Below are positions 46,805-58,620 of a DNA stretch of 64,000 bases, one piece after another. The notes under the pieces were generated by a model. It did not search any database, was not told where the DNA came from, and was given only the letters and a program-made list of their open reading frames with translations. The position numbers and the translations under genes were made by a program. Position 1 is the stretch's first letter, and each line of letters opens with the position of its first letter. The stretch comes from Tachypleus tridentatus (lineage: Eukaryota; Arthropoda; Merostomata; Xiphosura; Limulidae). The stretch covers positions 15,507,798 to 15,571,797 of the forward strand of contig NC_134837.1 of the NCBI RefSeq assembly GCF_004210375.1. The letters are read 5' to 3'.

Positions 46805-48030
46805 CCGAAATTTCTCCTCAAAAACCTATAATTCTGACTGCACAGTGTTGCGTGAAGTGGTATTACTGAACGTTCATGTTGATTAAGTTAACAATACCAG
46901 CGAACCACTACGGGTTAACGGAACCAGAAAGAAACAAGATATATTTTAACAACAGAGTACATTTCTGAATTGAAAATATATTTGATTTTCAAGCGAAGTG
47001 TTTTCTTCCAAAGTATAAGACACATAGATATTTTATAAATTGATGTAAACTATTTAGATTTTACTATTCAATTGATTGTTTAGCAATTTTTTCCTGTCAG
47101 TTTATTCTTGACCTAACTAATAGCAGACCAATCGAGGGTTTTGCTCTCTATTTAACCAAGTAAAATAAGAAAACTGGAACAGTTAGATATAAATGGTGCG
47201 TAAGAAGACAAGAAGAAAATGACATGGTTGTAAACTATATGTAAGTTTACCTGAGACAATATCATGCTGTTGGTAAATAATGGATACTGGGAGTACTTCA
47301 ATATACAATAAGTGATTTAACTGGTTAGGGGATAACTTTACCATCCTGTGGGTAAATGATACTGTACACATTTAGTTTGAGGAAAGTCATTTTGATCAGA
47401 ATTGTTTGGTTGAATCCACATGTCATAGAAGTTCAATAATCGATCAACTGAGTAAAATACCTTGTGTAACTGTATGACTGGCATAGAGAGAAAATCATAA
47501 ACATACCATTTTGATTAATAAAACTTTGCTAAACATACTAGATGCAAATGTTTTAAATGGACTTAGAAACAAAGTTTATCTGAAAGTAATGAAAATTATG
47601 AAGTGTGAGAATAATGAAACGTTTTCAGTGATTGGAAGCGAAGTGATAAAGATGGAAGGAGGAAAGATAGAAACGTTACTACTGAAGCAACTATGACAGT
47701 ATCATTGGTTTGGGTGAAATTACACTACTTATAAGAGCAGGTTGGAAACAAATCCATGTCCAGAGCGGAAGTGTTTAACATGGAAATACCAGATCTCACT
47801 GTTTTATTAAGTTCAGTTTAAACCAAAGAGTAATACTTAATTAGCCTAAACTAGGAAGTTTTAGAATACGTTGGAAATTCCCTGCCACTTCACTACTGAA
47901 GGTAGATTAGAATACATCTGCAAAACACGTGAGTTACTCAATACTCCAGATTGTGTAAACAAAGTAAGAAAGTAGAGAAAGAAGAAAACAGAAATATGAA
48001 AGAAAATAAAAATCAACAGCTTTCATTCTC
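46805..48030. other. Stretch with nothing recognised
   Basis: A 61-codon frame (47511-47696) has a plausible composition but no motif. It could be an exon or a degraded element; unsupported. Confidence 0.4.
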
Positions 48031-48043
48031 AAATAATCCATTA

Positions 48044-49182
48044 CAATCATTACGATCATTGCGAACATTACAATCATTACGATCATTACAATCATTTCAA
48101 TCAATTCGATCATTACAATCATTACAATCAATACAATCAATACAATCATTACAATCAATACGATCATTACAATCATTACAATCAATACGATCATTACAAT
48201 CATTACGATCATTACAATCATTACGATCACTACAATCATTACGATCATTGCGAACATTACAATCATTACGATCATTACAATCAATTCGATCATTACAATC
48301 ATTTCAATCAATTCGATCATTACAATCATTTCAATCAATTCGATCATTACAATCATTACAATCAATACAATCATTACAATCATTACAATCAATACAATCA
48401 TTACAATCATTACAATCAATACGATCATTACAATCATTACAATCAATACGATCATTACAATCATTACGATCACTACAATCATTACGATCATTACAATCAT
48501 TACAATCAATACAATCATTACAATCAATACGATCATTACAATCATTACGATCACTACAATCATTACGATCATTACAATCATTACAATCAATACGATCATT
48601 ACAATCATTACAATTAATACGATCATTACAATCATTACGATCATTACGATCACTACAATCAATATGATCATTACAATCATTACAATAAATACGATCATTA
48701 CAATCATTACAATCAATACGATCACTACAATCATTACGATCATTACAATCATTACAATCAATACGATCATTACAATCATTACGATCATTACAATCATTAC
48801 AATCAATACGATCATTACAATCATTACAATCATTACGATCATTACAATCATTACAATCATTACAATCAATACGATCATTGCAATCATTACAATCATTACG
48901 ATCATTACGATCACTACAATCAATACGATCATTACAATCATTACAATCAATACGATCATTACAACCATTACGATCATTACGATCACTACAATCATTACGA
49001 TCATTACAATCATTACGATCATTACAATCATTACGATCATTACAATCAATTTGATCATTACAATCATTACGATCATTACGATCATTACAATCATTGCAAT
49101 CATTACAATCAATTCGATCATTACAATCAATACGATCATTACGATCATTACAATCAATACGATCATTACAATCATTACAATC
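48044..49182. repeat. 9-bp repeat array, about 125 units
   Basis: Variants of CAWTACRAT (cattacaat, cattacgat, caatacaat, caatacgat). With a period of 9 and no stop in any phase, several frames stay open on both strands: up to 413 codons (minus, MIV repeats), 293 codons (minus, NDC/NDR repeats) and 238 codons (plus, LQS/LRS repeats). These are by-products of composition. Longer blocks of the variants recur, suggesting amplification of larger units. Confidence 0.97.
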
Positions 49183-49194
49183 CTTCAACACTTT

Positions 49195-49576
49195 TCTAAT
49201 ATAAGAAAACAAGTATTTTTTTTTTAAATGTAGTTTAAGTGCAAATAGTTTAATTTGTCCTTTTTGGAATGAAAGTCAGAAGAATGTAAAAGTAAGATTT
49301 GAAATCCATCTTTTGTCTGTCACGAGCCACTCGCTGTCCAATATTCCTTTTCTTAAATACCAGAACTCTTCAGTTGAGCCGGACAATGGAAGACAAAAGA
49401 ATTTTGATTTTTTAAAATATTATTTCACTAAGTCTCCCTAAATTAGTGGCAAGTGAAAGAGAGAAAATGTTGTTCCTTCTCTTTGGTCAAAATAATGAGA
49501 AGAATTGTCAAAATATATCTGAAATGATATTGTTTACATGTTAGTGATTTCGAATACAAAATGGACAAATTAAGGC
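49195..49576. other. Stretch with nothing recognised
   Basis: Nothing recognised. Confidence 0.5.
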
Positions 49577-49665
49577 AGATGTGGGTGTTCGAGCCCACAA
49601 CGTCCCACATCTGTATCACCCTTCAGTGTTTGCACACAGTTGTGGGAAGGTGACAGCCCTTTAAA
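49577..49665 (+). repeat. Copy of the LINE 3' tail seen at 14.8 kb
   Basis: agatgtgggtgttcgagccc through gacagccctttaaag, then an A-rich end (about 49666-49690). It matches 14837-14935 closely. No LINE coding sequence precedes it, so it is a 5'-truncated insertion. Confidence 0.75.
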
Positions 49666-49903
49666 GTAAAAAAGAAAAAAAAAGAAAGATTAATTGAAAA
49701 ATAAGAATAAGATGCTACCATATGTGAGTAAGTAAGTTAAATAAACTTACCTCTTGAAGTTAGCATTCCAGCCTCCATTGTGGTAGAAAGGCACTAATTG
49801 GTAGACCAGTAAACGAATTCTTTGCTAGTATGAAGGATCCCATTCAGTTATCTAAATTAACAAGTATATCTCCCAACCACCACCCGTTAAGTCTACTGTA
49901 ACT

Positions 49904-50035
49904 TGCTGTTGTTGTTTTGAATTAAGCACAAAGCTACACAATAGGTTATCTGTGCTCTGCCCACCACGGGTATCGAAACCCGGATTTTAACGTTGTAAGT
50001 CCGCAGACATACCGCTGAGCCACTGAATGGGGCGC
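49904..50035 (-). mobile_element. SINE family B (B1)
   Basis: Reverse copy, close to family consensus: gaattaagcacaaagctaca, ccaccacgggtatcgaaacc, taagtccgcagacataccgc. Perfect 12-bp duplication tctactgtaact at 49892-49903 and 50036-50047. Confidence 0.98.
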
Positions 50036-50049
50036 TCTACTGTAACTAT

Positions 50050-50467
50050 CATGCTCTAAACAAGCCTTTATATGCGGCAAGATATTCATCCGCCTAAAGT
50101 AGTGCCAAGTTTTTAAATGACCTTATTTATAACTAGAAATAGTTATTAGAAATTTTAAGTAAAATTTCCCTAATTTTTATTTCTTTGTATTTATTTAATA
50201 CATTCTTATATTTGTCAGAGAATAGTTTAATAAATTTATAATTCTTTTACTGGTCTATCAGTTAGCGCTTTTCTACCATAATGGGGGCTGGGATGGGGGC
50301 TAATATAATTAGTCAGAGATTTGGATTCGCTGTTTTTAATGCAGTTTTTCCTTTTAATGTTGTTTACATCACTTTATTAGTATTAATTTTCTCTAAAAAT
50401 TCATATACATTTATGTACATTATTTAAGCGCCTTATTCTGTATATTCTTCCGCGGGGGCGTAAGAGT
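50050..50467. other. Stretch with nothing recognised
   Basis: Nothing recognised. Confidence 0.5.
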
Positions 50468-50656
50468 TTGGTTTGAATTTCACGCAAAGCTACACGAGAG
50501 CTATCTGCACTGGCTGTATCTAATTTACCAGTGCTAGAACACAGGAAAGGCAGCTCTTTGGCTATTGTTTAATCAACGAATAATGGGATCGATTGTCACA
50601 TAATAACGACCCAACGGCAATTTGTTGCTCGAGCTCCCTTACAAGGACCTGGTATA
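50468..50656 (-). mobile_element. SINE family A with internal deletions
   Basis: gtttggtttgaatttcacgc to ggacctggtatacg. The parts ctagtcatcaccacccaccg and most of the tRNA head are missing. Confidence 0.85.
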
Positions 50657-51346
50657 CGCTCATCACTGAATTAACAATATTATGGAAAATACATTTTTTT
50701 TGTTGTTTGCCCACACGTAAACAAAAATGAAAGACTTCCCAGTCGATTTTTTTTCAGTAAAAGGTACATTCATTTAATATTATACACATATTTTAAAATA
50801 TAGTAAATTGTGATATTTGGTCAATTTCAGAATGAAACTAATGAAATCATTAGAGGTTGTGAATTTTTTACCGATTTTTTTATTAGTATATAATATTACA
50901 CCAGCAGTCATTATAATTTAGCTTCCATGTAGCTTGATTGTAAGTGCAGTTTTATTGATTTTAAGTCAATCACCTGGATTGTCATTAGTTACCAATATTT
51001 CAGTTTCGAGAAGCCATGGTTATTGATCGATACACTCGCTTTTTGTAACTGTACAAGGCATTAGGCTTCCAGTTTAGCGGATAATTTGGTATAGATTGAA
51101 ACAAAGTGACAAAACTTTAACAGAATGATACATTACTCGGAAAAAAACATTTCCTAACAACTTCAGCAGCAATTAATGTATTGATTCTTTTAAACCTCCA
51201 GTTAGAATTAAACTTCTATTTAATTGTGATGTTGAAATATGATAGAAATATTTGTGTGAAACAAGACAATGTAGGCTTAGTTAAACCACTTTGTTCTTTA
51301 CCATATAAAGTTTCTGTTTCATTATGCCTTATTTGGAATTAGATTA
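50657..51346. other. Stretch with nothing recognised
   Basis: Nothing recognised. Confidence 0.5.
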
Positions 51347-51559
51347 TTGTTTGTTTTGAATTTCGCACAAAGTTACACGAGGGGTATCTGCGATAGCCGT
51401 TCCTAATTTAGCAATGTAAGACTAGAGGGAAGGCAGCTACTCATCACCACCCACCGTCAACTCTTGGGCTACACTTTTACCAACGAATAGTGGGATTGAC
51501 CGCCACATATAACGCCCCTACGGTTGAAAGGATGAGCATGTTTGGTGCGACGGGGATTT
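51347..51559 (-). mobile_element. SINE family A, head cut at the B box
   Basis: Reverse copy from tgtttgttttgaatttcgca to gtttggtgcgacggggattt; the rest of the tRNA head is absent. The next SINE lies head-to-head about 70 bp away. Confidence 0.93.
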
Positions 51560-51631
51560 ATCTTTGTCTTAATTTCACAAACAACACACGCGGTGTCTCT
51601 GTGTTTACTACCACTGGTATGCAATGGAAAC

Positions 51632-51963
51632 AGCCCGACATGGCCAGGTAGATTAAGACGTTCGACTCGTAATCCGAGGATGGCGAGTTTGAATCCAGGT
51701 TGCACCAAACATGCTCGCATTTTCAGCCGTGGGGGCATTATAATGTGACGGTTAATCCCACTATTCGTTGGTAAAAGAGTAGCCCAAGAGTTGGTGGTGG
51801 GTGGTGATGACTAGTAATCCCACTATTCGTTGGTAAAAGAGTAGCCCAAGAGTTGGCGGTGGGTGGTGATGACTAGCTGCCTTCCCTCTAGTCTTACATT
51901 GCTAAATTAGGGACGGCTAGCACAGATAGCCCTCGAGTAAGTTTGTGCGATATTCAAAAAAAC
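51632..51963 (+). mobile_element. SINE family A with a 62-bp internal duplication
   Basis: Head agcccgacatggccaggtag, loop ctcgtaatccg. 51753-51814 is repeated as 51815-51876 with one mismatch (ggtggtg versus ggcggtg). Otherwise full-length with tail gtgcgatattc. Confidence 0.96.
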
Positions 51964-51969
51964 AAAAAC

Positions 51970-53357
51970 AAAAAACTTCTTATCTAAGCTCAGCAAGATT
52001 GTAGTACATATTGATTCCACTTTTTAAAGGTAATTCCACTTTCTTGCGAATAATTAAATTAGATCTAAACTTAAATATTAGTTTCTACACCTAACAAACT
52101 CAATACGAATCACTATATACTTTTTAAACATGGAGTGGGTCTCGTCATCATAATTATATTTTTGGTTGAAACTTTACCGCCTGTGAAATATTTCGAAGTC
52201 AGAAGTGAAAAAATTAATCATTACTCTTAATGAACATATCAGATACAATGTATTACTGAGTAATTATGTGTCACAGGCTGGTAGTTACAGCTAACATCAT
52301 ATCTCGAAGTATTAACTTCCATTAAAATGCTGTATTTTCATTCACACTTTGTTTGATGGTTGTGTTTTCTGTACAATTAGTCCATTCTTGTTATAAAAAA
52401 ATTAATAAAAACAATTCACCTGTGCAATACACACACACATATATATTGCCAGATAAATAAATCTAAATCTTACACACAATATATACTAGGTGTAGATTGG
52501 TTACGTTACATTTCTGGTCGTTTTAGCAGTTTTGACAGCTGTGGTACAGTAATGTTCTGCCATCTAGTGGTAATTAAATTTAACATATTTTAGCGTTACT
52601 GGCGTAATTCGGTCAAACTAAAATTTTTCAGCAGGGATTGATAACCTTGTGTATTTATCGGTAAACATTCACACCAGTCCAGGTTAAATACAGAAACTCA
52701 AGGGAAATATACTTGCTGTTCTTGTCAGCCTCTAAATATGTCATATGAACCATGAAAATGTTGTACCTCTGTGCGTGAGTTGATCTATTGGCTTCATCTA
52801 TTATAACACAAAAATTAACACAGCTAAAAACTATTCCGTTCAGGTTCACAGTAACGCGATTTCCATTTTGTTGCAAAAAAAATAACACAACTTCCTGACT
52901 GCAAATTAAGAAGCTATATTTATTTTTTATAACCTTCAAGGGAGCGTATAATGATTTATGGTTTACTTCACCGAAATAGGATTAGCGATTTTCCGAAAAC
53001 GTCAAATAATAATTTTATTATATAAAATAATTCGGTACCTTAGTTTAACGGCTTTAACACCTTTTCATCTGAATCTTTGAACTCTTAGAGATCATCTTCA
53101 GTCCTGCAAACTTCTGATGTTTCAGACATTACTAGTCATCCAACAATGGGATAATCAGACGGCCATTATTCTGTAGATACTTCTTACCTAAACTCAGACA
53201 GCCAACTCAGAAAGTAAGGTTTGCAACGATCTTGCGGTTCCATTAATCTAACGATCCACAAACCACCATAATTTTATGACAATAATTTGACAAATACAAA
53301 AAGTGGTACATACGTTTCATAGCTTGAAAAGCAAGTAACGCCACGAAAATGTAGTTG
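51970..53357. other. Stretch with nothing recognised
   Basis: Short CA/TA run near 52430-52445. A 94-codon minus frame (52939-52655) has no motif. Confidence 0.5.
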
Positions 53358-53498
53358 AAACTTTGTAGAATGGACATCAACTGTCTGTTGTGGAGACATA
53401 ACTGTAGAACTGTAGAACCGGAAAAGAAGACTTCCGAAACGTCAACCTCTACAGTTGTGTCTCCCCAACAGACAGTTGCCGTCCATTCTACAAAGTTT
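53358..53498. repeat. Long palindrome with hammerhead-like centre
   Basis: Arms 53358-53408 and 53448-53498 (51 bp, 47 matching). The 39-bp centre carries ccggaa, aagaagac, ttccgaaacgtc: a short stem followed by GAAACGU, with ctgtaga just before it where a CUGANGA core would stand. It matches the architecture of the motifs at 5.7, 20.4 and 41.3 kb but has different sequence in the arms. Confidence 0.8.
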
Positions 53499-53620
53499 GA
53501 TCATGAATATTCTGCCTAAACAATCTATCAAAGAATACATTGTGGTTGTTAATTCCACTTTCTATCAGTACCTATCTTAACCGTTTGCTCATCAGTTAAC
53601 CCCAAGCACATTAATCTGAC

Positions 53621-53740
53621 GATCACTGCTATCGTCTCAGTCAACCAGTAAGTCTATGGAGATCACTGCTAACGTCTCAGTCAACCAGTAAGTTTGTGGA
53701 GATCACTGCTAACGTCTCAGTCAACCAGTAAATCTATGCA
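53621..53740. repeat. 40-bp tandem repeat, 3 copies
   Basis: gatcactgctaacgtctcag plus tcaaccagtaagtctatgga at 53621, 53661 and 53701. Confidence 0.95.
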
Positions 53741-53787
53741 GTGATTCTTCTCCAGGTACTTTCTGATCTTTCTGGCACATTCACTTT

Positions 53788-56420
53788 CATCTTATCACGC
53801 ATGTCAGTAAAGCCAATCTTATACAAATCAACATCATCTTATCACGCATGTCAGTAAAGCCAATCTTATACAAATCAACATCATCTTATCACGCATGTCA
53901 GTAAAGCCAATCTTATACAAATCAACATCATCTTATCACGCATGTCAGTAAAGCCAATCTTATACAAATCAACATCATCTTATCACGCATGTCAGTAAAG
54001 CCAATCTTATACAAATCAACATCATCTTATCACGCATGTCAGTAAAGCCAATCTTATATAAATCAACATCATCTTATCACGCATGTCAGTAAAGCCAATC
54101 TTATACAAATCAACATCATCTTATCACGCATGTCAGTAAAGCCAATCTTATACAAATCAACATCATCTTATCACGCATGTCAGTAAAGCTAATCTTATAC
54201 AAATCAACATCATCTTATCACGCTTGTCAGTAAAGCCAATCTTATACAAATCAACATCATCTTATCACGCATGTCAGTAAAGCCAATCTTATACAAATCA
54301 ACATCATCTTATCACGCATGTCAGTAAAGCCAATCTTATACAAATCAACATCATCTTATCACGCATGTCAGTAAAGCCAATCTTATACAAATCAACATCA
54401 TCTTATCACGCATGTCAGTAAAGCCAATCTTATACAAATCAACATCATCTTATCACGCATGTCAGTAAAGCCAATCTTATACAAATCAACATCATCTTAT
54501 CACGCATGTCAGTAAAGCCAATCTTATACAAATCAACATCATCTTATCACGCATGTCAGTAAAGCCAATCTTATACAAATCAACATCATCTTATCACGCT
54601 TGTCAGTAAAGCCAATCTTATACAAATCAACATCATCTTATCACGCATGTCAGTAAAGCCAATCTTATACAAATCAACATCATCTTATCACGCATGTCAG
54701 TAAAGCCAATCTTATACAAATCAACATCATCTTATCACGCATGTCAGTAAAGCCAATCTTATACAAATCAACATCATCTTATCACGCTTGTCAGTAAAGC
54801 CAATCTTATATAAATCAACATCATCTTATCACGCATGTCAGTAAAGCTAATCTTATAAAATCAACATCATCTTATCACGCTTGTCAGTAAAGCCAATCTT
54901 ATACAAATCAACATCATCTTATCACGCATGTCAGTAAAGCCAATCTTATACAAATCAACATCATCTTATCACGCATGTCAGTAAAGCCAATCTTATACAA
55001 ATCAACATCATCTTATCACGCATGTCAGTAAAGCTAATCTTATACAAATCAACATCATCTTATCACGCTTGTCAGTAAAGCCAATCTTATACAAATCAAC
55101 ATCATCTTATCACGCATGTCAGTAAAGCCAATCTTATACAAATCAACATCATCTTATCACGCATGTCAGTAAAGCCAATCTTATACAAATCAACATCATC
55201 TTATCACGCATGTCAGTAAAGCCAATCTTATACAAATCAACATCATCTTATCACGCATGTCAGTAAAGCCAATCTTATACAAATCAACATCATCTTATCA
55301 CGCTTGTCAGTAAAGCCAATCTTATATAAATCAACATCATCTTATCACGCATGTCAGTAAAGCTAATCTTATATAAATCAACATCATCTTATCACGCTTG
55401 TCAGTAAAGCCAATCTTATACAAATCAACATCATCTTATCACGCATGTCAGTAAAGCCAATCTTATACAAATCAACATCATCTTATCACGCATGTCAGTA
55501 AAGCCAATCTTATACAAATCAACATCATCTTATCACGCTTGTCAGTAAAGCCAATCTTATACAAATCAACATCATCTTATCACGCATGTCAGTAAAGCCA
55601 ATCTTATACAAATCAACATCATCTTATCACGCATGTCAGTAAAGCCAATCTTATACAAATCAACATCATCTTATCACGCATGTCAGTAAAGCCAATCTTA
55701 TACAAATCAACATCATCTTATCACGCATGTCAGTAAAGCCAATCTTATACAAATCAACATCATCTTATCGCGCATGTCAGTAAAGCCAATCTTATACAAA
55801 TCAACATCATCTTATCACGCTTGTCAGTAAAGCCAATCTTATACAAATCAACATCATCTTATCGCGCATGTCAGTAAAGCCAATCTTATACAAATCAACA
55901 TCATCTTATCACGCTTGTCAGTAAAGCCAATCTTATACAAATCAACATCATCTTATCACGCTTGTCAGTAAAGCCAATCTTATACAAATCAACATCATCT
56001 TATCACGCATGTCAGTAAAGCCAATCTTATACAAATCAACATCATCTTATCACGCATGTCAGTAAAGCCAATCTTATACAAATCAACATCATCTTATCAC
56101 GCTTGTCAGTAAAGCCAATCTTATACAAATCAACATCATCTTATCACGCTTGTCAGTAAAGCCAATCTTATACAAATCAACATCATCTTATCACGCATGT
56201 CAGTAAAGCCAATCTTATACAAATCAACATCATCTTATCACGCATGTCAGTAAAGCCAATCTTATACAAATCAACATCATCTTATCACGCTTGTCAGTAA
56301 AGCCAATCTTATACAAATCAACATCATCTTATCACGCATGTCAGTAAAGCTAATCTTATACAAATCAACATCATCTTATCACGCATGTCAGTAAAGCCAA
56401 TCTTATACAAATCAACACTC
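53788..56420. repeat. 47-bp satellite array, about 56 copies
   Basis: Unit catcttatcacgcatgtcag, taaagccaatcttatacaaa, tcaacat. Units are nearly identical, differing mainly at cgcatg/cgcttg, gcc/gct, and aca/ata, plus rare cacgc/cgcgc. The ordered variant pair (cttg with tataaat, then catg with gctaat) recurs 516 bp apart (54781 and 55297), about 11 units, so larger blocks were copied. No spacers, hence not CRISPR. Confidence 0.98.
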
Positions 56421-56424
56421 TTTG

Positions 56425-56899
56425 TTTACTGGCTCATCATTCTCGATCTCTGGTCACACCAGTGCACCAGAAGTTTATTAGTAACACTAAAGACATAGCC
56501 AGTATTTATGAATATGAGAGAAGTTAACAATAAATGATTTTTTCTGTTAACATCCACTGTAAGCTTTTTCCAATCAATAAGAGTTAGCTAATGTAACCAA
56601 TAATTCATGACAGAAGAACCAATACTTCATATTTTAATAAAAAAAGAGCTTGACACATAGTAGAAGCCGTAAACAACAGAGTATTTGCTTAGGCCTAAAC
56701 ATCACTTTTCATTTCATCTTTATCTATGATCTTGGAAACAAAATAACCTTAATGTCAATGATCTAATGACATTAATAATTTCTCTCATAATATTACTTTG
56801 TAAATGAATTTGATCATTCAGGAAATTAGTATTTTACCACCTAGGTGTCATAATATTGTTTGTTTCTTAAAGCAGTAACTGTAAATGTATTTTATTATT
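56425..56899. other. Stretch with nothing recognised
   Basis: Nothing recognised. Confidence 0.5.
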
Positions 56900-56911
56900 A
56901 TTATTACCTGA

Positions 56912-57190
56912 TGTTTGTTTGTTTTTTTGAAATCGCACAAAGTTACTCGAGAGCTATCTGTGCTAGCCGTTCCTAATTTAGCATTGTAAGACTAGAGGGA
57001 AGGCAACTAGTCATCACTACCCACCGCCAATTCTTGGGCTATTACTGCGCTAACGCGTAGTGGGATTGACCGTGACATTATAATGCCCCCACGGCTGAAA
57101 GGACGAGCATGTTTGGTGCGAAGGGGATGCGAACCCGCGATCCTCAGATTACGAGTCGCTCGTCTTAACACGCTTGGCCATGCCAGGCCC
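56912..57190 (-). mobile_element. SINE family A, young copy
   Basis: Full-length reverse copy, from tgtttgtttgttttttt to cttggccatgccaggccc. Perfect 12-bp duplication attattacctga at 56900-56911 and 57191-57202. Confidence 0.98.
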
Positions 57191-57320
57191 ATTATTACCT
57201 GAAAATAAGGCAGAATTGGGCTGTTATATGGTAAACGTTTTTATTGTGAAAAAACCATAATGAATGGAACGGAAAATTTTGTGTATTTTAAAACAACGTA
57301 GTAAAGTGCTTGTAGATGTG

Positions 57321-57436
57321 TCGCCAGGAAGGTCAGCAGTAAATTTACGGAATTACGACACTAAAATGGGGGGTTTGATCCCCCTCGGTGCACACAGCAG
57401 ATAGTTTTCAGTGATTTTGATTTAAAACACACCCAC
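57321..57436 (+). mobile_element. SINE family B (B2)
   Basis: cgccaggaaggtcagcagta, gggtttgatccccctcgg, tgcacacagcagatag, then cacacccacac. Confidence 0.85.
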
Positions 57437-57689
57437 ACTTTTGTCGAAATATCCATAAATCATTTCTTGTGATGAGTATCACGGGAAGTTTATTCATTAT
57501 TATAATTATATTAAATATCATTTGTTTTGTGTCAAACGTAGTCTTAATAGATACGTTACGATCCTTTCAAACTTAAAGTGTTATGTCTATCAAAAAGTTC
57601 AAGTTTTATCATTTAAGACTCGTTGAAACGATTGCATATAAAAAAAAGCCAATTGAGGTCAGTTATATGCTGGTGTGACATGATTTAGT

Positions 57690-57892
57690 TTGTTTTGTTT
57701 TGTATTTTCGCGCAAAGCCAAACAACCTTGGGAGTGTTATATGTGAGAGTGAATCCCCCTATTCGTTGGTAAAAGAGTAGCCCAAAAGTTGGCGGTGGGT
57801 AGTGATGACTAACTGCTTTCCATTTAGTCTTACATTGGTAAACTAGGGACAGCTAGCGCAGTAGTTCTCATGTAGCTTTGCGCGAAATTTAA
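57690..57892 (+). mobile_element. SINE family A body next to an inverted tail
   Basis: 57690-57718 is a family A tail on the minus strand (tttgttttgtattttcgcgc). Right after it comes a plus-strand body and tail (about 57745-57892: cctattcgttggtaaaagag ... gcgcgaaattt) without a head. The ends are therefore mutually complementary. Confidence 0.85.
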
Positions 57893-58055
57893 ACCAAAAG
57901 TGACTGAGAAATGATGAAACTGCACCTGACTCTTCCAGGTCTATATGACATAAAGTCCGATGTCAGCAAGAGGACAAGAGAATTTGACCTAACAATGTTT
58001 AAAACCTGGTTAAGCTAAGAAGCAGCTTGTTAGTTTTACAGTAACTGAAAATCAC

Positions 58056-58164
58056 TGGGTGGTGATGACTAGCTGCTTTCCAGTTAGTCTTACACTGATA
58101 AATTAGGGACGACAAGCGAAGACAGTCCTTTTGTAGATTTACGCGAAATTCAAAAATAAAATAA
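58056..58164 (+). mobile_element. SINE family A, 5'-truncated
   Basis: Only the 3' part: gggtggtgatgactagctgc to acgcgaaattcaaaaataaa. Confidence 0.9.
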
Positions 58165-58506
58165 AAGGTTTATACTTATGTTCTGCTTTGTTTACCATAT
58201 GCTTAAAGAACATCAGTAATCTCGTCATATTTTTCGGAATATAAAACAGATATTACGTCATTGTTTCTAAAGAGACGCAAGTATTTTTGGAGTTGCTCAC
58301 CTATATAGGTAGAGTAGCATTGGGGAAAACTGTGGTGATACCTCAAATATGGCTGAAATTCAGTCCTACGTATATGGTTACTTGCTTGGAATCACTACTA
58401 TGCCTTAAACATGTAAAATAACTTGTATGTGTTGAACTAGTTTTTAAGACTAATCCACACTTGTTGACCACCAATAAATGTGTTTTGAGTTTATATACCT
58501 TTTGTC

Positions 58507-58620
58507 GGCCCGTCATAGTCAGGTGGTTAAGGCACTCGACTCGTAATCCGAGGGTCCCATATGCACTCAACAGATAGCCCGATGTGGCCTTGCTGTAAGA
58601 AAACAGAAAACACACACACA
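58507..58620 (+). mobile_element. Chimeric SINE: family A head, family B tail
   Basis: 58507-58550 is a family A tRNA head (ggcccgtcatagtcaggtgg, ctcgactcgtaatccgaggg) and 58556-58620 is the B2 tail (caacagatagcccgatgtgg, ccttgctgtaagaaaac, cacacacaca). The family A body is completely absent. Confidence 0.88.

Noticed and set aside
46564-46869. Opposed 85- and 89-codon frames
   Set aside because: Produced by the 36-bp repeat, whose length is a multiple of 3.
47934-49212. Frames of 413, 293, 238 and 187 codons
   Set aside because: All arise from one 9-bp array that has no stop in these phases. Overlap on both strands excludes real genes.
53788-56420. CRISPR-like array
   Set aside because: Units are contiguous and almost identical with no unique spacers, and the surrounding sequence is eukaryotic.
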